From contig CAMRVW010000008.1 in assembly GCA_947054185.1 (NCBI GenBank), positions 1 through 27,071 on the forward strand: a stretch of 27,071 bases of DNA, read 5' to 3'. This stretch comes from an uncultured Rikenellaceae bacterium (GTDB lineage Bacteria; Bacteroidota; Bacteroidia; Bacteroidales; Rikenellaceae). This document shows positions 7,600 through 15,349 of the stretch, piece after piece. The first letter of the stretch is position 1. Each line of letters starts with the position of its first letter. A model generated the notes under the pieces. That model ran no database searches, was not told the DNA's origin, and worked only from the letters and a program-made list of their open reading frames with translations. A program made the translations under genes and the position numbers.

Positions 7600-8448
7600 A
7601 TGAGTACGGTTGCGATAATATATGATTTTGACGGGACGCTGGCCCCGGGCAACATGCAGGAGTATGACTTCATTCCCGCCGTGGGCAAACGCAGCGAGGA
7701 GTTTTGGCAAGAGAGCAGCCAGATGGCTGAAAACCAGGACGGAGACACCATTCTGGCCTATCTCTATCACATGATAAAAGAGGCCAATAACCGTGATGTG
7801 TCGTTGCGTCGCGATGCTTTCCGCGAGTCGGGCAGCAAGGTGCGCCTTTTCGACGGTGTCAGGGAGTGGTTCTCTCGCATCAACGCCTATGCGGCAGAGC
7901 GGGGCATAACCATAGAGCATTACATCAATTCGTCGGGCATCAAAGAGATGATAGAGGGTACATCCATCGCGCACGAATTCAAGAAGATATATGCCTGTTC
8001 GTTTTTTTATAACGTCGACGGCGTGGCCTTCTGGCCCAGCGTGGTGGTCAATTACACCACCAAGACGCAGTTTCTGTTCAAGATAAACAAGGGCATAGAG
8101 AGCGTGTCGGACAACATAGAGATAAACCGTTACGTGCCGGAAGAGAAGCGGCGCATACCCTTCAGCCGCATGATATATATAGGTGACGGTACCACCGACA
8201 TACCTTGCATGAGGCTTGTCAAGCAGATGGGCGGTTACTCGATCGCCGTCTATAACAGCGAGTCGCAACGCAAAGTCGACGACATACGCAAGCTGGTCGA
8301 CGACGGCAGGGTCGATTTTGTCGCTCCCGCCGATTACCGTCCGTCGAGCGGCATAGACACCGTGGTGCGTCGCATTATAGACAGAATATCCATCAACCTC
8401 TCTCTCGAAGAGCTGAGGGCCGGTCTTAAGGTCTCGCACAAGGGTTGA
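7600..8448 (+). CDS. HAD-superfamily phosphatase/hydrolase
   Basis: This 282-aa cytoplasmic protein carries the haloacid dehalogenase motifs. Motif I is D9-F-D11-G-T13, with D9 the expected nucleophile and D11 the acid/base. Motif II is a Ser in YINSSG (111-112). A motif III Lys is likely among K155-K164, and motif IV is G195-D-G-T-T-D200. A large insertion between motifs I and II (about 20-100, mostly helical) would form a cap over the active site. The phosphorylated substrate cannot be deduced. The start is fixed by the in-frame TGA at 7594-7596, and the promoter box is so close that the mRNA may be leaderless. It lies upstream of lnt with a 146-nt gap, and shared function is not evident. 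Confidence 0.8.
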   Translation: MSTVAIIYDFDGTLAPGNMQEYDFIPAVGKRSEEFWQESSQMAENQDGDTILAYLYHMIKEANNRDVSLRRDAFRESGSKVRLFDGVREWFSRINAYAAERGITIEHYINSSGIKEMIEGTSIAHEFKKIYACSFFYNVDGVAFWPSVVVNYTTKTQFLFKINKGIESVSDNIEINRYVPEEKRRIPFSRMIYIGDGTTDIPCMRLVKQMGGYSIAVYNSESQRKVDDIRKLVDDGRVDFVAPADYRPSSGIDTVVRRIIDRISINLSLEELRAGLKVSHKG

Positions 8449-8594
8449 GGCGGCGATATCGTTTTTCGGCCGTGATGAAAAGGTTGACGTGCACAACCGA
8501 AATGAAAAAATGCGCGACAGAGCCTGTGCAGGGCCTTTATAGAACTCCAAAGAGGCAACGGAGCCATGTGCCCGCCGGCAAAGAGGGAAAAGAT

Positions 8595-10202
8595 ATGTCA
8601 GTAAACAAAAAAATAAACGTGGTTGCCGTCGATGCGGCTTTGTGTCTTGTGTCGGCATTGTTGTTCGCACTGCCGTGGCTCGGCGTCACCTCGCTGACGC
8701 TCTTTTTTGCCTTTGTGCCTCTGTTGTGGCTGCAACGCAAGCATGGAGGCAGACGTTTCTGGTTGTTATGTACGCTTACGTTCGTGGCATTCAATCTTAT
8801 CACCGTCACGTGGATCGCCCGCTCGGCCCTCATAGGCACGGTGGCGGCGGTGATTGTTTATGCAGCTATATTCGGCACGGTGGCCGCCATATATAATGCG
8901 GTGTGGAAACGGGCGCTCAAACCGTTGGCTTACACCGTGCTGGTGTGCGGCTGGACGGCTGCCGAGAGGTTCTATACCCATGCCGAGATATCGTTTCCGT
9001 GGCTCAATCTGGGAGGCGGGTTTGCGGTCGATCACTTTTTGGTGCAGTGGTATGAATATACCGGTACCCTTGGCGGCACCATATGGGTGTTGGTCGTCAA
9101 CCTGTTGGTGTTCGAGGCGCTGACACGGAGCCTTGAGCGGCGTTCGTTCTCTCTCTCGTGTTGGGTGGCCCCTCTTTTGTGGGTGGTGGTGCCGGCGGCA
9201 GGTTCGCTTGTCATGTATGGCTGTTACAAGGAGGGCGACCGAAAAGTGACCGTAACCCTCATGCAGCCCAATGTCGACTCGTATAACGACAAGTTCGGCG
9301 GCCAGAGCCAGCGCAAGCAGCTCGACAGGATGGTGGGCATGATAAACGACGCCCCGGCCGACAGCCGTTTCATAGTGGGGCCCGAGACCGCCCTTAACGA
9401 CAGCTATTGGATAGGCATGATAGAGCAGAGTCACATGGTCGACACCATAAGCAGAGTGCTCTTTCGCACACATCCCGATGCCACGGTCATATTCGGCCTT
9501 ACCACCTTCAAGGGTTACTCCAAGCTGATATACCCTGAGCCTCCCACCTCCACATGCCGCACCCGTCCCGACCGCGATTACTGGTGGGACGCCTATAACT
9601 CGGCCATCTGCATCGACAGCTCGGCCCGGTTGCAGCTCTATCATAAGTCGAAGCTGGTGGTGGGCGTCGAACTGATACCTTATCACGAATATTTCAGCTG
9701 GTTCAACAAGCTGTCGGTCGATTTGGGCGGTGTCTCGGGCATGTTGGCGGTGCAAGAGCGGAGCAGCTGCTTCGACACCTCCGAGGGCAAGGTGGGTTGC
9801 GCGATATGTTACGAGTCGGTATATGGCGAATATTACGCCTCTTTCGTTGAGAGGGGTGCGCGCCTTATGTTTGTGATAACCAACGACGGATGGTGGGGTG
9901 ACACCGCCGGTTACCGCCAGCATCTGCGCTTTTCGCAGCTTCGGGCCATAGAGACGCGGCGTTCTATAGGGCGCTCGGCCAACACGGGCATCAGCGCCCT
10001 GATAAACGAGCGCGGCGACATAACGGCGCGCACACCCTGGGACAAGGAGTGCACCCTCTCGGGCGAGCTGACCGAGAACGACCGCATCACTCTCTTCGTG
10101 CAATACGGCGACATTGCCGGCAGAGCCTCGCAGGGCGTGTTCCTGCTGTCGTTGCTCTATTTCGTCGCTTACCGTCGGCGCAAGAAAGACTATCTGGTGT
10201 GA
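8595..10202 (+). CDS. lnt: apolipoprotein N-acyltransferase
   Basis: This inner-membrane enzyme adds the third acyl chain to the N-terminal Cys of lipoproteins. The N-terminal half (about residues 8-210) holds several hydrophobic helices. The nitrilase-like domain (about 220-490) carries the Glu-Lys-Cys triad: E264 in VGPETALN, K351 in YHKSKLV and C405 in AICYESVY. A final hydrophobic helix precedes a basic tail ending in YRRRKKDYLV. The 535-aa length is typical. I chose ATG 8595 rather than the open frame from 8445 because the extra 50 residues are basic and unlike Lnt, and the preceding bases are A-rich. A small stem, GGTTG/CAACC (8482-8498), lies in the gap behind the phosphatase gene. Confidence 0.93.
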   Translation: MSVNKKINVVAVDAALCLVSALLFALPWLGVTSLTLFFAFVPLLWLQRKHGGRRFWLLCTLTFVAFNLITVTWIARSALIGTVAAVIVYAAIFGTVAAIYNAVWKRALKPLAYTVLVCGWTAAERFYTHAEISFPWLNLGGGFAVDHFLVQWYEYTGTLGGTIWVLVVNLLVFEALTRSLERRSFSLSCWVAPLLWVVVPAAGSLVMYGCYKEGDRKVTVTLMQPNVDSYNDKFGGQSQRKQLDRMVGMINDAPADSRFIVGPETALNDSYWIGMIEQSHMVDTISRVLFRTHPDATVIFGLTTFKGYSKLIYPEPPTSTCRTRPDRDYWWDAYNSAICIDSSARLQLYHKSKLVVGVELIPYHEYFSWFNKLSVDLGGVSGMLAVQERSSCFDTSEGKVGCAICYESVYGEYYASFVERGARLMFVITNDGWWGDTAGYRQHLRFSQLRAIETRRSIGRSANTGISALINERGDITARTPWDKECTLSGELTENDRITLFVQYGDIAGRASQGVFLLSLLYFVAYRRRKKDYLV

Positions 10203-10373
10203 GCCCGCACCCCTGCGGCGGGCCGGGACAAGGGGAGGCAATGGGGCAGAACAAGAGGACAGCAGGAGCCATTGGTCTGTGGCTGATGTAAAAGCTCTCC
10301 GCCGGCAGTCGTAAGAAGACCGCGAGGTGATGAAAACGATGATGTATATAAGTGTGAACCAAAAATAAAGAGT

Positions 10374-10964
10374 ATGTTTTCAGGAATAATAGAGTCGGTG
10401 GGCACGGTGACGGCATTGCGCCGTGAGGGCGGCAATCTGCACATAACACTCGAGTGCCCCTTTGCCGGCGAGCTTAAGATTGATCAGAGCGTTGCCCATA
10501 ACGGAGTGTGTCTTACGGTTGTCGATCTGTCGGATGGCTGTTATACCGTCACGGCCATCGACGAGACCTTAAGAAAGAGCAATTTCGGTCTGTTGGGCGT
10601 GGGCGACAAGGTCAACCTCGAGAGAAGCATGCGCCCCGACGCCCTGCTCGACGGCCACATAGTGCAGGGCCATGTCGACATGACAGCCCGGTGCGTAAAG
10701 GTCGAGGAGGCCGACGGCAGCCATGTATATACATTCGATTACGAGCCAGGCGAGGGACGTATAACTGTCGAGAAAGGCTCGGTGGCAGTCAACGGCGTGA
10801 GCCTTACGGTTGTCAACTCGCGGCCTGACGGCTTTCAGGTCGCCATAATACCGTACACATGGGAGCACACCAACTTCCACACTTTCTCTCCGGGCACGGT
10901 TGTCAACATCGAGTTCGACATAATAGGCAAATATATCTCCAAGCTGATGCAAAACTATCGTTAG
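10374..10964 (+). CDS. ribE: riboflavin synthase, alpha subunit
   Basis: This enzyme converts two 6,7-dimethyl-8-ribityllumazine molecules into riboflavin plus a pyrimidinedione. The 196-aa protein begins with the invariant MFSGIIE and is built from two similar lumazine-binding barrels. The first holds NGVCLTVV and the second NGVSLTVV, with GHIVQGHVD at the junction. The C-terminal FDIIGKYISKL is the trimerisation helix. The gap to lnt is 171 nt and has a GCCCGC/GCGGGC stem at 10203-10223 without a T-run, and no FMN riboswitch that I can recognise. Other riboflavin genes are not in the window. Nine of its 13 Ile codons are ATA. Confidence 0.96.
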   Translation: MFSGIIESVGTVTALRREGGNLHITLECPFAGELKIDQSVAHNGVCLTVVDLSDGCYTVTAIDETLRKSNFGLLGVGDKVNLERSMRPDALLDGHIVQGHVDMTARCVKVEEADGSHVYTFDYEPGEGRITVEKGSVAVNGVSLTVVNSRPDGFQVAIIPYTWEHTNFHTFSPGTVVNIEFDIIGKYISKLMQNYR

Positions 10965-11052
10965 CCTGTCGGGACAAAGGGTTGCTGAAAGGGGAAATTT
11001 AAAAAGAGGGTGGGAAGTTGAAAAATTTCTTGTCAAACAAATAAAAGTCAAT

Positions 11053-12084
11053 ATGTCAGTAAAGGTTAAGTCGATGAGTTTTGCGTCGTTGAGCATATCG
11101 GCGGTGACGGCGCTCTTCTCTTTCGGCATGATATTCTTTTTCGGGGGCGGCGACCTTGTGGTCTCGGCCTCGTCGGCTCTGATAATGGGTTTTGTCATCT
11201 ATATAGTGTCGCGTTACACCATATGGCGATTTGTGCTTTACCGCATAAAGCCCATCTATCAGCTTATGTTCGAGCGTAATGTGAGCGTCGGTGAGCTGGC
11301 CGGCCATTTCGAGGGACGCGACATAATAAGCAATGTCGGCAGCGACATTGCCGAATGGGCAGAGAAAAAGGCAGCCGAGATAGACCGCCTCAAAGATATG
11401 GAAAACTATCGCAAGGAGTTCCTGGGCAATGTGTCGCACGAGTTGCGCACACCGTTGTTCACGCTTCAGGGCTATGTGATAACGCTGCTCGACGGCGGCA
11501 TCGACAACCGCGACACCAGGGTGCGATATCTTGAAAAGGCCAACAAGTGCATCGAACGCCTTATAGCCATCGTGCACGACCTCGAAGAGATATCCAAGCT
11601 CGAGATGAAGGTGCTCAACCTTGAGCGCACCCAGTTCGACATAGTGGCACTGGCGCGCGAGACGGCCGAGGTGTTCAACATGCAGCACAACCCCAACGAC
11701 ATTGTCATAAAGGTCGACGGCGTGTTGCCCATAGATGTCTTTGCCGACCGCAGGCGCATAGAGCAGGTATTCATCAACCTTATGTCCAACTCCATAAAAT
11801 ACGGACGTAAGGGCGGCGTCACCACCGTCGGTTTCGTCGATATGTTCGACAAGGTCATGGTCGAGATAACCGATAACGGCATAGGCATATCCAAAGAGAA
11901 CATGCCGCGCGTGTTCGAGCGCTTCTTCCGCGCCGACACCGTACGCTCGCAAGAGAACGGCGGCACGGGCCTGGGTCTTGCCATCGTCAAACACATCATA
12001 GAGGCCCACGGCGAGAAGGTGGTGGTGCGCAGTCAGCTCGGCGTGGGTACCACTTTCGGGTTCACTCTGAAAAAATATCTTTAG
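11053..12084 (+). CDS. membrane sensor histidine kinase (PhoR-like)
   Basis: This 343-aa protein has two transmembrane helices (about 9-31 and 37-55) with only a short loop between them, so it has almost no periplasmic sensor. A linker follows, then HisKA with phospho-acceptor His129 in FLGNVSHELRTPL. The ATPase domain has the N box (N246 in NLMSNSIKYG), G1 (D274-NGIGI), F box (FERFFRAD) and G2 (GGTGLGLAIVKHI, from 303). All catalytic motifs are intact. No response regulator lies next to it, so its partner must be encoded elsewhere. The small sensor suggests it detects a membrane or envelope signal or works through another protein. It sits between ribE (88-nt gap) and murE and is closed by its own terminator. 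Confidence 0.88.
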   Translation: MSVKVKSMSFASLSISAVTALFSFGMIFFFGGGDLVVSASSALIMGFVIYIVSRYTIWRFVLYRIKPIYQLMFERNVSVGELAGHFEGRDIISNVGSDIAEWAEKKAAEIDRLKDMENYRKEFLGNVSHELRTPLFTLQGYVITLLDGGIDNRDTRVRYLEKANKCIERLIAIVHDLEEISKLEMKVLNLERTQFDIVALARETAEVFNMQHNPNDIVIKVDGVLPIDVFADRRRIEQVFINLMSNSIKYGRKGGVTTVGFVDMFDKVMVEITDNGIGISKENMPRVFERFFRADTVRSQENGGTGLGLAIVKHIIEAHGEKVVVRSQLGVGTTFGFTLKKYL

Positions 12085-12104
12085 TTTGGCGGAAAGTTGC
12101 GATA

Positions 12105-12142
12105 AAAGAAGGTGCGGGTATCTATTCGCACCTTCTTTGTGT
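12105..12142 (+). terminator. terminator after the histidine kinase gene
   Basis: A perfect 12-bp stem pairs AAAGAAGGTGCG (12105-12116) with CGCACCTTCTTT (12127-12138) around a 10-nt loop. It starts 20 nt after the stop codon and separates the kinase from the murE transcript. Confidence 0.8.
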
Positions 12143-12367
12143 CTGTGCCACAAGGTTTTATGGTAAGAGGGTCTGTCGTAAGATAGGTAAACGGATATGT
12201 CGGGGTAATGTAAATGATTCGATATAAGGATGTTGTTAGATTAATGGTCTGTTAGTTTGTCTTTTTGTGGAGTGAGGCTCGTCCGTGGGAAAATAGAAAA
12301 AAGAAGATGAAATGTCGCCGTGCGATTTACATGTCAAAATAAATTTCCTTAATATAGAAAAAAAATG
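12143..12367. other. spacer upstream of the dcw run
   Basis: There is no open frame or clear hairpin here. The sequence becomes AT-rich toward the murE promoter. In related genomes this place is usually occupied by ftsI and the earlier dcw genes, and no remnant of them is visible. Confidence 0.5.
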
Positions 12368-12375
12368 TATTTTTG
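12368..12375 (+). promoter_or_regulatory. -7 promoter box for murE and the dcw run
   Basis: TATTTTTG matches TAnnTTTG and lies 20 nt before the murE ATG. A TTTC at 12344-12347 with 20-nt spacing could be the -33 element. The predicted leader is only about 15 nt and A-rich (TTTAAGGGAAAATG). Confidence 0.6.
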
Positions 12376-12395
12376 AGCCATTAATTTAAGGGAAA

Positions 12396-13877
12396 ATGTA
12401 TCGTAATACATTGCGCGAGCTGTTGGCTCACAGCGTTATATCTTGCATCGACGGTCGGTCTGAGGTGTCGATAACATCAGTCACTTCCGACTCGCGGGCC
12501 GTTGTTGCGGGTTCGCTTTTCGTTGCCGTTCCGGGCACTGTCTCAGACGGTCACCGCTTTATCGACCGGGCTGTCGAGGCCGGCGCCGTGGCGGTGCTCT
12601 GTCAGGTGATGCCTCAAAACAGGAAAGAGGGTGTCACCTATGTCACGGTCGACGACACCGCCTTGGAGCTTGGGCGCGTGGCCTCGCTGTTTTATGGCGA
12701 GCCGAGCAGGAAGCTGGAGCTTGTGGGCGTCACCGGCACCAACGGCAAGACCACCACGGCCACGCTTCTTTACGACCTCTTCACCGCAATGGGTTACAAG
12801 TCGGGTCTTATATCGACGGTGGTCTATCGTGTTGCCGACCAGAGCGTCGCATCCACCCACACCACTCCCGACAGCGTCAGCCTTAACGCCCTGTTGGCCC
12901 GCATGGTCGAGGCCGGGTGCCGCTATTGCTTCATGGAGGTCAGCTCTCACAGCGTGGTGCAGCACCGCATAGAGGGTCTGCACTTCAGGGGCGGCATATT
13001 CACCAACATAACGCACGACCATCTCGACTATCACAAAACATTCGCCAACTATATCGCCGCCAAGAAGAGCTTCTTCGACACTCTGCCAGCCGATGCCTTT
13101 GCCCTTGTCAACACCGACGACCGTAACGGCATGGTGATGGTGCAGAACACCGCTGCCAAGGTGAGCCGTTATGCACTCAAGAGCATGGCCGACTTCAAGT
13201 GTCGCATAATAGAGTCGGTCTTCGGGGGCATGGAGCTTAATATAGACGGCAGGGATGTGTGGGTGCGCTTCATAGGTCATTTCAACGCCTATAACCTTAC
13301 GGCGGTATATGGCGCGGCCATGCTTTTGGGTGCCGATGCCGACGAGACTCTGCGCCAGATGAGCATGTTGCACTCGGTGGCCGGCCGCTTCGATTATGTC
13401 ACCTCGCCCGACGGCGTCACCGCCATAGTCGATTATGCCCACACGCCCGATGCACTCGAGAATGTGCTCGATACCATATCGGAGTTGCGCCGTGGCGACA
13501 GCCGCATAATAACAGTGGTGGGGTGCGGCGGCAACCGCGACAAGACCAAGCGTCCGGAGATGGCTGCCATAGCATTGAAAAAGAGCGATTTTCTGATACT
13601 CACATCCGACAACCCCCGCTTCGAGAAGCCGGAAGATATACTCGGCGACATGTGCGCCGGCCTTGACGACTCGTGCCCCGACACCAAAGGCCGCTATGTG
13701 GTGATAGCCGACAGACGCCAGGCCATACGCACGGCGGCGGCAATGGCCCGTGGAGGTGCCAAAGGCGAGGGCGACATAATACTCATTGCCGGCAAAGGCC
13801 ATGAAAACTATCAGGAGATAGAGGGTGTCAGACACCACTTCGACGACAAAGAGGAGATAACGGCCCTCTTTGCGTGA
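12396..13877 (+). CDS. murE: UDP-MurNAc-L-Ala-D-Glu:meso-diaminopimelate ligase
   Basis: This ligase adds the third residue of the peptidoglycan stem peptide in the cytoplasm using ATP. It is 493 aa, a normal length. The N-terminal UDP-binding domain contains TSDSR (30-34). The ATP-binding P-loop is GTNGKTTT (114-121), followed by HTTPDS. The carbamylated Lys is expected at K223 in YIAAKKSFF. The C-terminal domain has D405-N-P-R408, the signature for meso-diaminopimelate rather than L-Lys, so this cell wall should be of the DAP type. It is the first gene of the local dcw run and has its own promoter. A 230-nt structured spacer separates it from mraY. Confidence 0.95.
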   Translation: MYRNTLRELLAHSVISCIDGRSEVSITSVTSDSRAVVAGSLFVAVPGTVSDGHRFIDRAVEAGAVAVLCQVMPQNRKEGVTYVTVDDTALELGRVASLFYGEPSRKLELVGVTGTNGKTTTATLLYDLFTAMGYKSGLISTVVYRVADQSVASTHTTPDSVSLNALLARMVEAGCRYCFMEVSSHSVVQHRIEGLHFRGGIFTNITHDHLDYHKTFANYIAAKKSFFDTLPADAFALVNTDDRNGMVMVQNTAAKVSRYALKSMADFKCRIIESVFGGMELNIDGRDVWVRFIGHFNAYNLTAVYGAAMLLGADADETLRQMSMLHSVAGRFDYVTSPDGVTAIVDYAHTPDALENVLDTISELRRGDSRIITVVGCGGNRDKTKRPEMAAIALKKSDFLILTSDNPRFEKPEDILGDMCAGLDDSCPDTKGRYVVIADRRQAIRTAAAMARGGAKGEGDIILIAGKGHENYQEIEGVRHHFDDKEEITALFA

Positions 13878-14107
13878 TTTAAACGAGGCTCCGGTTCGTA
13901 TGGTGCAAAGCCGCCGGGCCGCAAGTCTTGCATCGCTTGGCCAAAAGGGCATCGGAGGGCAATCGGGTGCACCTGTGGCCGGGCGGGTGAAAGCCTCGGG
14001 ACGCGAGTCCTGAAGGCTTCCGCACAGTGAGGGCGAGCTGTCGCGGTCTGCAAAAAGTATATTGTATAACGACAGGCGCAACATGGCGCCGCACAAAAGA
14101 GAAAAAG
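13878..14107 (+). ncRNA. hairpin-rich spacer/leader between murE and mraY
   Basis: This 230-nt spacer is GC-rich and strongly self-complementary. The best element is a 12-bp helix: AAGCCT (13991-13996) and CGGGAC (13997-14002), a GCGA tetraloop of GNRA type, then GTCCTG (14007-14012), one bulged A, and AGGCTT (14014-14019). Other stems are GGTGCAA with TTGCATC near the 5' side, GCGA/TCGC at 14033-14044, and GGCGC/GCGCC at 14075-14090, just ahead of the mraY start. The open frame running through its 3' end gives a peptide unlike MraY. I do not recognise an RNA family. It may be a leader controlling mraY, an embedded small RNA or a repeat element. Confidence 0.4.
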
Positions 14108-15349
14108 ATGTTTTATCACATTGCACAATGGCTCGAACGTAATTTCGACATACCGGGCATGGGTGTGTTCGGTTACATTTCGTTCAGGGGCGCAATGGCC
14201 ATTATTGCCGCACTTGTCATTGCCATTGCGTTCGGTATCAAGATTATACGCATGCTTCAACGTCGCCAGATAGGCGAAGAGATACGCAATCTGGGCCTGG
14301 AGGGGCAGTTGCAGAAGCGAGGCACACCCACCATGGGCGGGCTTATCATTCTGCTGGCGATACTTGTGCCGACGCTGCTCTTTTGCGACCTCACCAACGT
14401 GTATGTGCAGTTGATGATAGTGTCGACAATATGGTTGGGGCTTATCGGTTTTGTGGACGACTATATAAAGGTATTCCGCAAAAACAAGGAGGGTCTTAAC
14501 GGCAGGTTCAAGATTGTCGGTCAGGTGGGGTTGGGGCTGATCATAGGCCTTACCATGTGGCAGAGCAACGACATAACGGTGCGACGCACCATACGCACCG
14601 ACGATGCCGACAAGATAGTGATGGTCGAGCCTAACGGTTCGCAACAGGTGGTCTATCTCACCCCGGCCGAGAAACAGGCTCTCACCACCATACCTTTCAT
14701 CAAAGGCAACGAGTTCGATTACGCCGACCTCTTCCCCTTCGACAACGAAGACCACACCTGGGGGTGGGTGGTATATGTCCTTGCCGCCATATTCATAGTC
14801 ACGGCCGTGTCTAACAGCGCCAACCTCACCGACGGGCTCGACGGTCTGGCTGCCGGCACATCGGCCACCATAGGCGTGGTGTTGGGGCTGTTGGCCTATT
14901 TTTCGGGCAATATAATATATGCCAACTATTTGGGCATCATGTACATCCCGTTCAGCGGCGAGCTGTTCGTATATACCTGTGCCTTTGTGGGGGCACTGGT
15001 GGGCTTTCTGTGGTACAACAGTTTCCCTGCGCAGGTGTTCATGGGCGACACCGGTTCGCTTGCCGTGGGTGGGGTCATAGCCACGCTGGCGCTTCTGATA
15101 CGCAAGGAGTTTTTGTTACCCATACTCTGCGGCGTCTTCATGGTCGAGAGCCTCTCGGTGATGATGCAGGTGGCGTGGTTCAAATATACCAAAAGAAAAT
15201 ATGGAGAGGGCAGGCGCATATTGCTCATGTCGCCTCTGCACCACCATTATCAGAAAAAGGGCTATCATGAGAACAAGATAGTGGTCCGTTTTTGGATCAT
15301 TCAACTTCTGTTGGCGGCCATAACGCTTGTAACATTAAAAATACGATAA
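14108..15349 (+). CDS. mraY: phospho-N-acetylmuramoyl-pentapeptide transferase
   Basis: This polytopic inner-membrane enzyme transfers phospho-MurNAc-pentapeptide to undecaprenyl phosphate, giving lipid I. The 413-aa protein has about ten membrane helices and the catalytic Asp motifs FVD117-D118YIK, NLTD242GLDGLA and VFMGD314TGS, plus HHHYQKKG (378-385). A polar insertion of about 70 residues after helix 4 (QSNDITVRRTIRTDD through DNEDHTW) accounts for the extra length compared with E. coli MraY and is, to my knowledge, usual in Bacteroidota. ATG 14108 is chosen because the protein then starts MFYHIAQWLERNF and the upstream extension is not MraY-like. Its TAA overlaps the murD ATG by one base (TAATG), indicating coupled translation. 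Confidence 0.95.
   Translation: MFYHIAQWLERNFDIPGMGVFGYISFRGAMAIIAALVIAIAFGIKIIRMLQRRQIGEEIRNLGLEGQLQKRGTPTMGGLIILLAILVPTLLFCDLTNVYVQLMIVSTIWLGLIGFVDDYIKVFRKNKEGLNGRFKIVGQVGLGLIIGLTMWQSNDITVRRTIRTDDADKIVMVEPNGSQQVVYLTPAEKQALTTIPFIKGNEFDYADLFPFDNEDHTWGWVVYVLAAIFIVTAVSNSANLTDGLDGLAAGTSATIGVVLGLLAYFSGNIIYANYLGIMYIPFSGELFVYTCAFVGALVGFLWYNSFPAQVFMGDTGSLAVGGVIATLALLIRKEFLLPILCGVFMVESLSVMMQVAWFKYTKRKYGEGRRILLMSPLHHHYQKKGYHENKIVVRFWIIQLLLAAITLVTLKIR

Noticed and set aside
7078..8670. Long minus-strand open frame (530 codons) opposite the HAD gene
   Set aside because: It is an antisense shadow of the real gene. It crosses the terminator-promoter region, is low in plausible domains and is rich in His/Arg/Tyr, as expected from reading GC-rich codons backwards.
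13878..14107. murE-mraY spacer as RNase P RNA, tmRNA, SRP RNA or a cobalamin riboswitch
   Set aside because: None of the conserved core sequences of these RNAs can be found, and the length and stem order do not fit.
12543..14126. Minus-strand open frame of 527 codons opposite murE
   Set aside because: It is antisense to an unmistakable murE, has no domain and has shadow-type composition. The same applies to the long minus-strand frames opposite lnt, murD, ftsW and murC.
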